NCBI GenBank assembly: GCA_020283715.1
Contig: JAIQCW010000077.1
Coordinates: 1 to 47,373 of the forward strand
Source: Cytauxzoon felis
Taxonomy: Eukaryota > Apicomplexa > Aconoidasida > Piroplasmida > Theileriidae
Reading direction: 5' to 3'
Length of the DNA: 47,373 bases
Program-made: the position numbers and the translations under genes
The notes under the pieces: model-generated
What the model was told of the DNA's origin: nothing
The model's database searches: none
What the model saw: the letters and a program-made list of their open reading frames with translations, nothing else
Part shown: positions 11,597 to 21,673 of the stretch, piece by piece
Layout: each line of letters begins with the position of its first letter
Position numbering within the stretch: position 1 is the first letter of the stretch

Positions 11597-11945
11597 GAAG
11601 TATAATCCACCTTATTTCCACCTGAGGTTACCTTCACCTTTTCCACTAGGCGTGGAGCCTCCTCTATTTACTTCCCCCTTTGCTTCCCTGAGATCAGCTG
11701 CGGGTCCTCCACTTGAGGTCTGTTAACTATATCACGTTCCTCCGGGTAGACACTCTTTGTTCTTCCGAGTAGAATTCCTGTTCTTAGGGGTTATATATTT
11801 ACGTTCTTCCGGGTTAACACTTTCTGTTCTTCCTCATTAACTTCGCCACGATCTCCGGGAGTGGCATTACTCTTTAGAGATAGGTAATTGGAGGAGGCCT
11901 CCACGGCGAGTGGAACGGAGGTGGATTGGACCTCGAGTGGAGTGT
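11597..11945 (-). repeat. Intergenic mosaic element
   Basis: Lies between the convergent ends of BRF1 and a FAINT gene. Units A, B, E, A, four G units in reverse, D in reverse (CTCTTTAGAG), B', A'. The orientation by unit D is minus. Confidence 0.8.
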
Positions 11946-12054
11946 TCACTGTGTTATATATACTTTTATAAAATTATTAAAATATTATACATGAGTTATG
12001 TGTGATAAGCTACATTTAAAAGTGTTACAAATGTCTGAATATGTATTTGACAAA

Positions 12055-14220
12055 TTATAAAATTTTATCGGAGATTCTCCATTCTCCTTTAATGACAGTA
12101 TCTAAATAACATTTGGTGAGAGGTTCTTTGTATATTTCCTTCCATCCGTATAATAGTAAGTACTTAAAATATATAACGTGTGATTTTTGAGGATTTACAT
12201 CAATTACAAATAGTACAATGAGTTCAAGGTCATTAGCGTCAACGAGTGCTACTACAGCATATTTATTATTCTTATATCTCTTCCATAACATCTCATTACG
12301 TTGTGAATCATATAATGAGTCGAGTATATATCCATTTTTCGGTCTACATGTGTGAATAGTAGATGTATAATTTGGGTATTGTTTAACCTTAATATCCAAT
12401 CCTTCAGTCTCGTGATTGTAAATGTCCAGAGTAATTGGTTTCAAATCTTTAAAGTAATCATCGATACCACATCTACCATATGGGAGTTCATCTAAAGGTT
12501 CAACAATTTCCATCACTCGACTGTAATCCGAGTAATCAATGATACCCCCAATGGTGTCAAATGTGAATTTAAATTCATTCCACATATATACGAAGTTCTC
12601 ATAATTGAATTTATAACATTCAAAATCTCTACTACAGCTATAGAAACCAGGGAGGATTGAAGAGGTTTTATCGTTGAGGATGGAGAGTACCATTAAATCA
12701 TTTCCATTTTTACTAAAGATATCAATGATCTTACATTGATCATCAATATTCTCAGATTCCCATAATAATAAATCACCATACTTTACTTTAACAGCACGAT
12801 GAGGAGATATGAATGCTATAGTATGTGTAGTCTCGCCATATGTTCTCTTGACATAACATGATGGATCCAACAAAAGTACATCAACCTCTATATTGTCAAC
12901 CCCAGGTACCATTAAATCATCTACATCTATAGATTCATATGATAATCCCTGTGTAATATCCTTTACAGGCTCTTGTACTTTTACGCTCTCCTTCACATCC
13001 TCGAGATCGACTTCATGTTCAATATCTTCTCCACTAGGTGTTGTATCTTTTTCAACTACAACCACTTCCAACTTTTCTTGCTGTACTTCTTCTATGCTTT
13101 CCTTCACCTCCTCGAGATCTACCTGAGATTCAATATCTTCTCCACTAGATGTGGTGCCTTCTTCAATTACATCCCCCTCCACCTCCCCGATATCGGCTTC
13201 AGGTTCAATATCTTTCTTTCCTTGTTCAGCAATTTCTAGCTCTGGTAATTCGGCCACTACAAATTCTTCATGTGCTTCACCCCTAGCTTTCCTTTGTAGA
13301 TATTCAGCCAATTTTTCAGCCTCTTCTTCAGTGACTTCTACCCCATCTGTCCATTCATATTGATCTTCTATTACTCCCTGTTCATCATCTTCATCTTCAT
13401 TGACATCAGATTTCACCTCACCTATTTTCTTTTTAACATCAAGATCATTACGCAAAGAACGACTGTGTTTGGATAACATTGAATCTAATCTAAAGTTAAT
13501 AATCTCAGGTTCCTTTTCACCTTTAGGGTCTTTGAAATTTAGTGAAACAACAACTTCATCTGTAATTAATACATTAACTTCATTTGGTAATTTACAATCT
13601 TTGTCAACTTCCCATATAATTCCTTCATCCGCGGTAATAACTAGTATATGATGACCACTCTTGGGAGTAAATTTTATATTCCAAACATCATCTTCTTCAT
13701 TGCATTCAACATCTATAGCATCATTACTCTTTCTATTATTAAGATTAAGACTTAAAAATTTTGGTAATTTTAAAACACCTTCAGCATCAGGTATAAAATT
13801 ATTTATTTCATTGATCACAAATGTTAAAACATTCGTGGATATTGAAATCCACCTATCATAGAGGTAAATATAATGAATATTCTTGAATATATTAAAAAAC
13901 CTATGCCTTTTAAATTTCAATTTTATAATTATGGACTTGTTGCTCCATTTCAGATAGAAAAGTTTGACAGATTTAAGTCCACTGTTCCTGAAATTACTGT
14001 AAATTATATCATTACCATCTGTTATATCAGTAAAATTGTAATTACGTTTAGGTTCGATTTCAACAACTTTAAAATTACCAAAATTCGTTGAATCAATATA
14101 GAATACGTCCGTATTAAATCTATTCTTAATATTTAGTGATACGTTTTTACCATTTACTATCCAACATGCGAAAAATTGATATATCCATAATGATAAATAT
14201 AAGAATGTAAGATGATACAT
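12055..14220 (-). CDS. Secreted FAINT-domain (DUF529) protein, long, with acidic repeats
   Basis: This 721-residue protein has an N-terminal signal peptide (LTFLYLSLWIYQFFACWIV, cleavage near NGKNVS). Two or more FAINT-like modules follow: one at about 25-110 (KVVEIEPKRNY...DGNDIIY) and several at about 440-700 (AVKVKYGDLLLWE; TYGETTHTIAFISPH). FAINT proteins are expanded in Theileria and many are secreted into the host leukocyte. The middle (about 270-430) is highly acidic. It contains degenerate tandem copies of TTPSGEDIE...VDLEEVKES, which look like a decayed mosaic element (see findings). Single exon; divergent from the next FAINT gene across a 1.3-kb spacer. The individual function is unknown. 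Confidence 0.8.
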   Translation of the reverse strand: MYHLTFLYLSLWIYQFFACWIVNGKNVSLNIKNRFNTDVFYIDSTNFGNFKVVEIEPKRNYNFTDITDGNDIIYSNFRNSGLKSVKLFYLKWSNKSIIIKLKFKRHRFFNIFKNIHYIYLYDRWISISTNVLTFVINEINNFIPDAEGVLKLPKFLSLNLNNRKSNDAIDVECNEEDDVWNIKFTPKSGHHILVITADEGIIWEVDKDCKLPNEVNVLITDEVVVSLNFKDPKGEKEPEIINFRLDSMLSKHSRSLRNDLDVKKKIGEVKSDVNEDEDDEQGVIEDQYEWTDGVEVTEEEAEKLAEYLQRKARGEAHEEFVVAELPELEIAEQGKKDIEPEADIGEVEGDVIEEGTTSSGEDIESQVDLEEVKESIEEVQQEKLEVVVVEKDTTPSGEDIEHEVDLEDVKESVKVQEPVKDITQGLSYESIDVDDLMVPGVDNIEVDVLLLDPSCYVKRTYGETTHTIAFISPHRAVKVKYGDLLLWESENIDDQCKIIDIFSKNGNDLMVLSILNDKTSSILPGFYSCSRDFECYKFNYENFVYMWNEFKFTFDTIGGIIDYSDYSRVMEIVEPLDELPYGRCGIDDYFKDLKPITLDIYNHETEGLDIKVKQYPNYTSTIHTCRPKNGYILDSLYDSQRNEMLWKRYKNNKYAVVALVDANDLELIVLFVIDVNPQKSHVIYFKYLLLYGWKEIYKEPLTKCYLDTVIKGEWRISDKIL
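12985..13210 (-). repeat. Decayed, exonised mosaic element inside a FAINT gene
   Basis: Plus-strand 13142-13205 reads as a mutated B plus E run: CCACTAGATGTGGTGCC, then an AATTAC segment, CCCCCTCC, and CCCCGATATCGGCTTC, in the same order as intact blocks such as 30890-30960. Partial copies follow at about 12990-13040. The coding frame and orientation match intact exonic copies. Confidence 0.65.
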
Positions 14221-14640
14221 TCTATCAATGCGATAATACTACAATAATATGCAGAATATATTTGTGAATAATATTCCATTTGAGTTATAAATTCATTGGA
14301 TAACATTTATATATCAATTATAGGTGAAAAACATTACACATTATCAAATTACATTTACACATTTCGTCGCTTAACAGGCGAACTACTACAGGATTATTAC
14401 ACGTATATATACATATATAGGGGACTTCATTTAGTTTATTTACTTTACTTTAGTTAAAAAACGACAGCATTTACTCCATTCTTTAAAAACATCAATTAAA
14501 TTAATTCCTGGAAATCTAACATCAATCATGGGGCATATGAACACGATGTTTTCCATATAATTTTAAATACAAAATAATAATTGTAATCATTTTGGTAAAA
14601 GTATATATAATGATATCCCAATGTGTAACTCTATCTCATT

Positions 14641-14672
14641 CCCCCTAGCTTCCCTGAGATCAGCTGCCGTGT
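14641..14672 (-). repeat. Isolated E-unit stub of the mosaic element
   Basis: A single E unit (TTCCCTGAGATCAGCTGC) without neighbours; either a relic or a minimal insertion. Confidence 0.6.
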
Positions 14673-14883
14673 GTATGGTACATGGTAAACTAGTGTGTAT
14701 AATCGACACTATTATCAAACTAACTAATTTTGCCACCATTTTTCCTGGTAAATATAAATTTTAGATAAAATTTAAAAAACACCGATAACCTTGGGTTATA
14801 GCGATAATAAACACCATTTCTACTACTTTTTAAATGTCTATTGATGATACTGGGGTAACTATAAGATATAATACTATAATAAC

Positions 14884-15055
14884 ACAATTGAAGGATGATA
14901 TATAGTTATATGAATGTATATAAGTATTCATATAAATAATATATACAATATATACACTATATAACTACTAACATGATATAAAGTATACCACCTATAAAAA
15001 TGATAATATAAATATATAATTAATAATGCCTCATAAAATTATTATAATATTATAC
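14884..15055. repeat. Inverted duplicate of 42372-42545
   Basis: The start (CAATTGAAGGATGAT), the middle (ATAACTACTAACATGATAT) and the end (CATAAAATTATTATAATAT) match the reverse complement of 42545-42372 in the same order and with similar spacing. Confidence 0.65.
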
Positions 15056-15555
15056 GATGTCTGTAAATGATTAGATCATCAATTATATTTATCGACATTA
15101 ATTATAAAATACTTTAAACATACTTATCAATTCTATTTAAAAATTAGCCACACAATTATTTAGCACTACCTTTTGTTCCATTATTATCAGTACCAAAAAT
15201 TTTGATTAAGAATTAATTTACATCACAGTTGCAATAGTTAAATCACATTTATATATCATTCTTAGTGGTATTAAAAATATACAGAGAATAAGTACGTGTA
15301 AAGTAATAATTAAATTATATCATTTGTAATGAATTGCACGGCTTCATGATGTTTACATATTTGATATAGACTATAGTTAATAATCTATGGGCGAATTATA
15401 TCATCCAATTTAAGCATATACACTTTATTCGTTTTGCATAGTGTTTTTATCCCCATTCTTACGTATAAATAATTAGGTTTCAAGATCTCATGCATTTGCT
15501 GTAATAGCAAAATGTTTATATTATTAATAAATTAGAAATATTTTCCTTGTAAATT

Positions 15556-16683
15556 ATGATTGTGTTTTTTATGTTTATTATTGTCTATGCACACTATTGT
15601 GTTGCTATATTACCAGAACAGGTATTGGATATAAATAACCCTCCAGAAGAAACTATACATTATCAATTTATACATGACACTATAAATTATCGTTCACTAA
15701 TACCGAGATCTGCTACTAACATTCGTCGTCTTGTGGATGGCGATGTAATTATATGGGAAAGTGATCATGATCAAAGAAAGTGTAGACATGTAACGTATCA
15801 TAGGAATGTGTTTGGACGTGCTGTAATATCGATAGAAATTTATGAACGCCAAGCTTTATATGATTATGTACATTTTTCGTTTACAAATGGATCATGGCAG
15901 CGTGAAGAACAAGAAAATTATGGTTTAGTATTAGATAAGTTATTATCAGAACGCAGGTTAGATGTTAATGCATGTTCCTCAGTAATAACGTGTAATAAAG
16001 AGAGTACAATATTTGGTAATACTATCTCATCATTTGATCCTACTGGTGAACATAATATCATTGAAGTTACTGAGGGTAATGAAGTTATTTGGAGACGAGA
16101 TTCAGATGAGGTATGTAAACATGTTACTTTGTATAATAGACTTGGATTAAATGTATTATTATTTATGAAAATAGCAAATGGTGATATTTATACTGCAAAA
16201 TATTTGGAAAAAAATGACGCAAGCTGGGTTGAGATTCCAGTTGATTTATTTATTGAAAGAAGGGAATACATATTATCAGAATTTAGATTGGATTTAACTT
16301 GTAAAGAATCACAAGGTAGATTCCGTGTGGTTGAACATCATCCTTATGGATTATTAGCAAATATTTTTATTGAAAATTCTAATGTACATACTACTGAAAT
16401 AGTAGAAGGTGACAATATTGTATGGAAGAGTCCTGATGGTATTGAGAAATGTACCATGGCTGTTGCACATTTAAAAGAGGATAAACCAATATTAGTTCAT
16501 TTGTGCATTAAAACTAAACAAGTATCCGATTGTAATATATATTTTATTAAATTAGATGATGGAAGTTGGATCAAAACCACAAAAGAAGAATTCTATACCA
16601 AACTAGAAGAACATGACAGTGAAGATGAAAGCTTACCAGACTTAGAAAGCATACATGAAGATGATGAAAGTATGACTCAATAA
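15556..16683 (+). CDS. Secreted FAINT-domain protein
   Basis: This 375-residue protein begins with a strong signal peptide (MIVFFMFIIVYAHYCVA). It shows three repeated modules, each with a segment ending in a polar residue plus Trp: GDVIIWESDHDQRKCRHV, GNEVIWRRDSDEVCKHV and GDNIVWKSPDGIEKCTM. Each is followed by a SW-containing strand and a helix. That spacing is the FAINT/DUF529 pattern. The tail is acidic (EEHDSEDESLPDLESIHEDD). No transmembrane segment is seen after the signal, so it is probably secreted. The architecture is shared with 39133-40287, suggesting paralogues. No mosaic element lies inside. Confidence 0.82.
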   Translation: MIVFFMFIIVYAHYCVAILPEQVLDINNPPEETIHYQFIHDTINYRSLIPRSATNIRRLVDGDVIIWESDHDQRKCRHVTYHRNVFGRAVISIEIYERQALYDYVHFSFTNGSWQREEQENYGLVLDKLLSERRLDVNACSSVITCNKESTIFGNTISSFDPTGEHNIIEVTEGNEVIWRRDSDEVCKHVTLYNRLGLNVLLFMKIANGDIYTAKYLEKNDASWVEIPVDLFIERREYILSEFRLDLTCKESQGRFRVVEHHPYGLLANIFIENSNVHTTEIVEGDNIVWKSPDGIEKCTMAVAHLKEDKPILVHLCIKTKQVSDCNIYFIKLDDGSWIKTTKEEFYTKLEEHDSEDESLPDLESIHEDDESMTQ

Positions 16684-16769
16684 TTTCATCACATAATGCA
16701 CATACATAACCACAACTAATATCATTATATATCAACACTGAAGAATATAAAACTTAGAGAAAAATGAGA

Positions 16770-17045
16770 TATCCACTTGAGGTCCAATCCAACTCTTCTT
16801 TCCACTCGCCGTTCCACCTGAGGTTCATCCTGCCGTCAGCTCTTCTATTTATCTATCTCTAAAGAGTAAAGCCACTCACAGAGATCGTGGCGATGAGAAG
16901 GTATGGATTGGACCTCGAGTGGAACCCGAGCTGATCTCAGGGAAGCGGAGGGGGAGGTAATTGGAAGAGCTGTCTGCAAGACGACCTCAGGTGGAGGAGC
17001 TGACAGCAGGATGAAGAAGAGTTGGATTGGACTTCGGGTGGAGGC
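16770..17045 (+). repeat. Intergenic mosaic element between convergent genes
   Basis: Lies in the 400 bp between the stop of a FAINT gene and the stop of the ATPase gene. Units A, B, A, C, D, A', E', F', A', C', A'. Confidence 0.8.
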
Positions 17046-17084
17046 GAATGTAATATAGATAGAAAATGAGATTATATTGTGTAT

Positions 17085-20000
17085 TTAGAGTATATGATTG
17101 ATGAATTTATCGATGGAGATTGAGATTGCGATATCGAGTGTGAGTGTAATGATAGTGATGAATTTGAGTGTATAATTTGGTATTGGTACTAATGATAGGA
17201 ATTGTGAGATAGGTTTGGCTAGATCGAGTATGAGTATAATGAGTAATATAAATGATGCTAATATAGGTTTATATACGAATTTATTATTTTTTAATGGTTC
17301 CATATATGGATAATCTTGATAATTAGAGATAAAGCTAGAGATATTAATAGCATAACAAGTATAATATACCATTGTATTAACAATATTTGGTTCAAATTCT
17401 TTATCTAAATCACCTATATAATTAGATGATCTATAACCTTTAGATAAATCCCATATAAATAATAAAATAGTACCATGTACTATTAATTGTAATATTAAAG
17501 ATATAAAATGGCATGGACTAAATATAGATGATGCTGGTTTTTTTATTGTTATTTCATCTGATGGTTTTGATTTTGATAATGCTACAACTAAATATGTATA
17601 TAATATACTATATAATGTAGTTTGTGCATCACTAAAATTTACACCATCTAATGCTAATATAGACATACCCATTGCTGTTACTAATGAATTTATACCCATT
17701 AATTTATATAACATTACTACATTTGATAATGTACAACGACCACTTTTTATTAATGTTGGCATACATAATACATCACTTCTATGATATGTAAATGGTGATG
17801 CTATAGATGCTTCACCTAATTTCAATTGAGGTAAATCATCATTAATACAATCATTAAATAATTCTAATTTTATATCTCTCTTAAATGGATTCTTATTATA
17901 TAATAACTTCACCTCTGGAACTTTTTTTTTAATAGGATTATTTAATAATGATAATCCAACATGAGCTTCTTTAAGTGCTGAAATATCATTAGTACCATCA
18001 CCACACATTGATGTAATATAACCATTATTCTTAAATGTACGTATTATTAATTCTTTTTGTTGTGGTGACATACGTGCAAAAATAGTACAATTAAGAATAA
18101 TATTAATAACATATTTTTTATCCAATGTACCATCCAATAAATAATCCAATGTAGAACCAGTTATACATAATCTATATCTATCAACCAATTCATCTATATC
18201 ATCCTCATCAATATCAATACCATCCCTAGTCTTCCAATAATATCTACCATTTATATAAGTCAATATTATAAAATCACCATAATTTATACCATTAAATAAT
18301 ATATTCGTCAATCCACTTGAGGTCGTCCTGCCGTCAGCTCTTCTATTTACCTCCCCCTTCGCTTCCCTGAGATCAGCTACGGGTTTTCCACCTGAGGTTA
18401 CATCCTTACCTTCGCCACGATCTCTGGGAGTGGCTTTACTCTTTGGAGATGAATAATTAAAAGAGGGCTCCACGCCTAGTGGAAGAGTAGATGATACTGG
18501 TTGGACCTCGTGTGTGGGATCAAGAGAGGTTGGAGTGGAACGTCTGGTGGAAGACAGGGTTGTGGCTTCGGATTGATTCGAATGATCGATGGCGGATGAT
18601 TTGGCGGTATTATTGTTATATTCTTTTATTGGTTTGGAATGTTTATTATTATATCTTTTATCAGCAATTTCAGTAACTTCTGCTACATGGCATGCAGTTA
18701 GAACATTATCACCAGTGATCATAATGATTTTATGTCCTAATAATCTTCTCATACATAAAAGACATGATGGTTTAATAGGTGCTTCTAATGCTAAAAATCC
18801 AGTAAAATGTAAATCACATTCAATTAAATTACGTTGTATAGTATTAATATCAAATTCAAAATCAATTTTTTTATATGCTAATGCTAATACCCTTAAACCC
18901 CTTACAGCCATTCTCTGATACATAGTATCATAATATTCCGGTACATTAATCAATAAACGCTTTATCTGATCCGGTGATCCTTTACATAATACCAAATATT
19001 CACCATCCATAGATGATCCATAGAACCTTCCTGAGGTTACAGTTCTACTCTCCTTCCCACTGCCGTGGTGGCTCTCCTTATTTAGTTGTCCCTCCGCTTC
19101 CCGTAGATCAGCTGCGGGTATTCCACTTGAGGTTACATCAGTAGATTCACGTTCTTCCGGGTTGACAGTTTTCGTTCCTCCGGGTTGATTACCTGTTCTT
19201 AGGGGTTGAACATCTACGTTCTTCCGGGTAGACATTCTCTGTTCCTCCGGTTTACTTCCGCCACGATCTCCGGGAGTGGCTCCACCCTTTAGGGATAGAT
19301 AATTAGAAGAGCTGTCTGCAAGACGACCTCGGGTGGAAATGGAAGAGTTGGATTGGACATCTGTGTGTGATGATTTATTATTACGTGTCCAAATGACAGG
19401 GTTTCCTTGTATGTATGCGATGGTGGACATTCTTCCTAATTCTGATGTGAATTGGAATCTTTTATGTATATTAATTTTGATATTATCAGGTGAACCATAT
19501 TTATTAATAAATTTATTACAGTTTGATTGTATTACATTATTATTAATTAGATTCCAATTGAAATATTCAAATGAAGATTTTTCCATTGGATCACCAGTAA
19601 TATTATTACCTAATTTTATTAATGAATTACAACCACCTATTACTAATGGTGCTGTTATTGGTAATATTTCATCATTAAAATCAATACCATAATATGATAT
19701 ACCAACAACACTCATTGAATCATCAGATAATGTACCAGTTTTATCGAATGCACATACATCAATAATACCAGCTAAAGGTAATCTAAATGGTTCTGTACAA
19801 TATAAACCTTTTTTTCTTAATTGTATTATAGCCATTGTAACAGCTATAGAAAGTGTAATTGGAAATTCAGGTGGTATAACTGATGTTATTATACGCATAG
19901 ATACTAAAATTAATTTTTTTAAACTTGTACTTGGACTATTTTTAAATACTATTATACATGCTATAATAGCAAATGATAATAATATACCTAAAAAACACCA

Positions 20001-21353
20001 TCCTTCTTTTGTTGATGCTGTTACTCTATCACCTGAATGCATTATTGCATGTACTAATCTACCTTGATAACTTTCAAAACCTGTCCTCATTATTATACAT
20101 AAACAACCAGATTTATTATTAGGCATTTTAATACCATTCCAATTAGTACCTGATCTACATGTTATTATAGTAGTACCAGCAAATATAGTACTAGATCTAA
20201 TATTTTTTATACCAAATTCAATACATGATTTAAATTGTGGTATAGATTCACCAGTAAGTATAGATTCATCAACAATAACTTCTCCAGATAATATTAATGA
20301 ATCAGCTGGTGATACTGTAGGCTTATTATCATTCTCTACAGTTAAAAATATTAAATCACCAGGATATACATCTAAAGATGATAAACATAACCATTTATTA
20401 TCACGATAAACTATTAATTTTGATGGTGGTAAACGCATTGAATTTATACGATCATATTCTATAATACGCTTATATACCATCTGTGCCTCTATAATTATAA
20501 TCGATATTATAGACATTAATGAATAATACATATAATCATCCAATATCCATAATAATGTCGATATTATTTGAAATTGAAAAAATGGTGCCATAAATGCTTC
20601 AAATAACATCTTCCAAAAATTACATTTTGGAATTTCATAATCATTCAAACCATACAATTCATTACAAATAGATATAGATCTATTCAATTCATTACCAATA
20701 CAATATAATTTATTCATCCCATCATCCAATGTATACTTAGCTGTTAATCCTTTCCAATTATTTAATAATGATAGATCAATATCATCTAAATGACGTACAG
20801 GAACAAATTTACATTTACTATCATCAAATATAAACTTTTTATGATCGTGAATATAATAAATAAATCTATTCGAACGCTTAATCTCTATAATAACATCACC
20901 AATACGATGCTTAGGCTCATTCAATAAATCCTTATCATCTATAATCTCACGTATATATACATGAGTAGCAAATAATAATATAAAGTCAGCAAAACCTTGA
21001 GTACCCTCACGATGTATACATCTACGATAAAATATCAATAACTTTAATGATATAAACCATGTAGTACTTAAATATAATAATGTAACAATACTAGTCAGAA
21101 TAATAAAACATATGTATACATACTCTTTAGTACGTAAATTCTTTAATGTATATAGTAATCTCAATATAAATAAACCATTACCACTAGTCAATATAACCTC
21201 AGAATTATAATAAGATAATTTTAACTGATCAATTAAATCAGTACCAATTATAATAGAAAATGATACTAATAATAAGATTGGTACTAGTTTCATAAGAAAC
21301 AAAGACTGATTAGAATATCTATAAGCGGTTCTACATAACTTTATCTCCGCCAT
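17085..21353 (-). CDS. P5A-type P-ATPase (Spf1/ATP13A1 family) with two in-frame elements
   Basis: This 1422-residue ER-type P-type ATPase belongs to the P5A group, which in other eukaryotes removes misinserted helices from the ER membrane. Seen in order: N-terminal membrane segments, the actuator motif LTGESIPQFKS, the P5A-diagnostic M4 motif VIPPEFPITLSIAV, and LYCTEPFRLPLAGIIDVCAF running into the phosphorylation site DKTGTLSDDS (Asp about 536). The nucleotide-domain motif LVLCKGSPDQI, then MITGDNVLTACHVAE and MCGDGTNDISALKEAHVG, and a C-terminal membrane bundle follow. Mosaic elements add about residues 664-777 (nucleotide-binding domain, before KGSP) and about 924-1016 (after TGDNxLTA). 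Both are sense and in frame, and all catalytic motifs are intact. Single exon. Shares a 320-bp divergent upstream region with the MFS gene. Confidence 0.93.
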   Translation of the reverse strand: MAEIKLCRTAYRYSNQSLFLMKLVPILLLVSFSIIIGTDLIDQLKLSYYNSEVILTSGNGLFILRLLYTLKNLRTKEYVYICFIILTSIVTLLYLSTTWFISLKLLIFYRRCIHREGTQGFADFILLFATHVYIREIIDDKDLLNEPKHRIGDVIIEIKRSNRFIYYIHDHKKFIFDDSKCKFVPVRHLDDIDLSLLNNWKGLTAKYTLDDGMNKLYCIGNELNRSISICNELYGLNDYEIPKCNFWKMLFEAFMAPFFQFQIISTLLWILDDYMYYSLMSIISIIIIEAQMVYKRIIEYDRINSMRLPPSKLIVYRDNKWLCLSSLDVYPGDLIFLTVENDNKPTVSPADSLILSGEVIVDESILTGESIPQFKSCIEFGIKNIRSSTIFAGTTIITCRSGTNWNGIKMPNNKSGCLCIIMRTGFESYQGRLVHAIMHSGDRVTASTKEGWCFLGILLSFAIIACIIVFKNSPSTSLKKLILVSMRIITSVIPPEFPITLSIAVTMAIIQLRKKGLYCTEPFRLPLAGIIDVCAFDKTGTLSDDSMSVVGISYYGIDFNDEILPITAPLVIGGCNSLIKLGNNITGDPMEKSSFEYFNWNLINNNVIQSNCNKFINKYGSPDNIKINIHKRFQFTSELGRMSTIAYIQGNPVIWTRNNKSSHTDVQSNSSISTRGRLADSSSNYLSLKGGATPGDRGGSKPEEQRMSTRKNVDVQPLRTGNQPGGTKTVNPEERESTDVTSSGIPAADLREAEGQLNKESHHGSGKESRTVTSGRFYGSSMDGEYLVLCKGSPDQIKRLLINVPEYYDTMYQRMAVRGLRVLALAYKKIDFEFDINTIQRNLIECDLHFTGFLALEAPIKPSCLLCMRRLLGHKIIMITGDNVLTACHVAEVTEIADKRYNNKHSKPIKEYNNNTAKSSAIDHSNQSEATTLSSTRRSTPTSLDPTHEVQPVSSTLPLGVEPSFNYSSPKSKATPRDRGEGKDVTSGGKPVADLREAKGEVNRRADGRTTSSGLTNILFNGINYGDFIILTYINGRYYWKTRDGIDIDEDDIDELVDRYRLCITGSTLDYLLDGTLDKKYVINIILNCTIFARMSPQQKELIIRTFKNNGYITSMCGDGTNDISALKEAHVGLSLLNNPIKKKVPEVKLLYNKNPFKRDIKLELFNDCINDDLPQLKLGEASIASPFTYHRSDVLCMPTLIKSGRCTLSNVVMLYKLMGINSLVTAMGMSILALDGVNFSDAQTTLYSILYTYLVVALSKSKPSDEITIKKPASSIFSPCHFISLILQLIVHGTILLFIWDLSKGYRSSNYIGDLDKEFEPNIVNTMVYYTCYAINISSFISNYQDYPYMEPLKNNKFVYKPILASFILLIILILDLAKPISQFLSLVPIPNYTLKFITIITLTLDIAISISIDKFINHIL
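18305..18560 (-). repeat. Exonic mosaic element 2 of the P5A ATPase
   Basis: Sense to the gene. Read on the minus strand: A, B variant, D (imperfect CTCCAAAGAG), A', E', C', A'. In frame in the loop that follows TGDNVLTACHVAE. Confidence 0.87.
19020..19360 (-). repeat. Exonic mosaic element 1 of the P5A ATPase
   Basis: Sense to the gene. Read on the minus strand: A, F, D (CCCTAAAGGG), five G units, A', E', B', A'. In frame within the nucleotide-binding domain; adds about 113 residues. Confidence 0.87.
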
Positions 21354-21673
21354 TTAACTATAAGACCCAAATTTAAACATAATTAAACTACATTTTCATT
21401 ATTTATACACAATTAAGTTAACAATCTAATATTTTATATCTATTATTGTAATGTGTATCCAATAGAATCCAAAAGAAGAAGATTAATATATATTTACTAA
21501 TGGGGTTAAGATATTTGTATTTTGGATTCCATACGATTATAAATATACTTTACTAATGATAATTTTATCTTCTAATGTACCTTAAATAGTTTTGCTACAC
21601 TTTTGTATGTACAATTATTATTACTCGCCAATAATTATATAAGAAATGGATACATAAGTTATCATACCTAATC
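21354..21673. other. Divergent promoter region, ATPase / MFS
   Basis: An AT-rich 320-bp spacer with no ORF and no mosaic element; presumably holds both start regions. Confidence 0.35.

Larger units (their letters stand above)
14221..15555. other. Intergenic spacer between divergent FAINT genes
   Basis: AT-rich, no convincing ORF. It contains one stub of unit E (14641-14672) and a ~170-bp stretch (14884-15055) that recurs inverted at 42372-42545 beside another FAINT gene. Confidence 0.5.
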
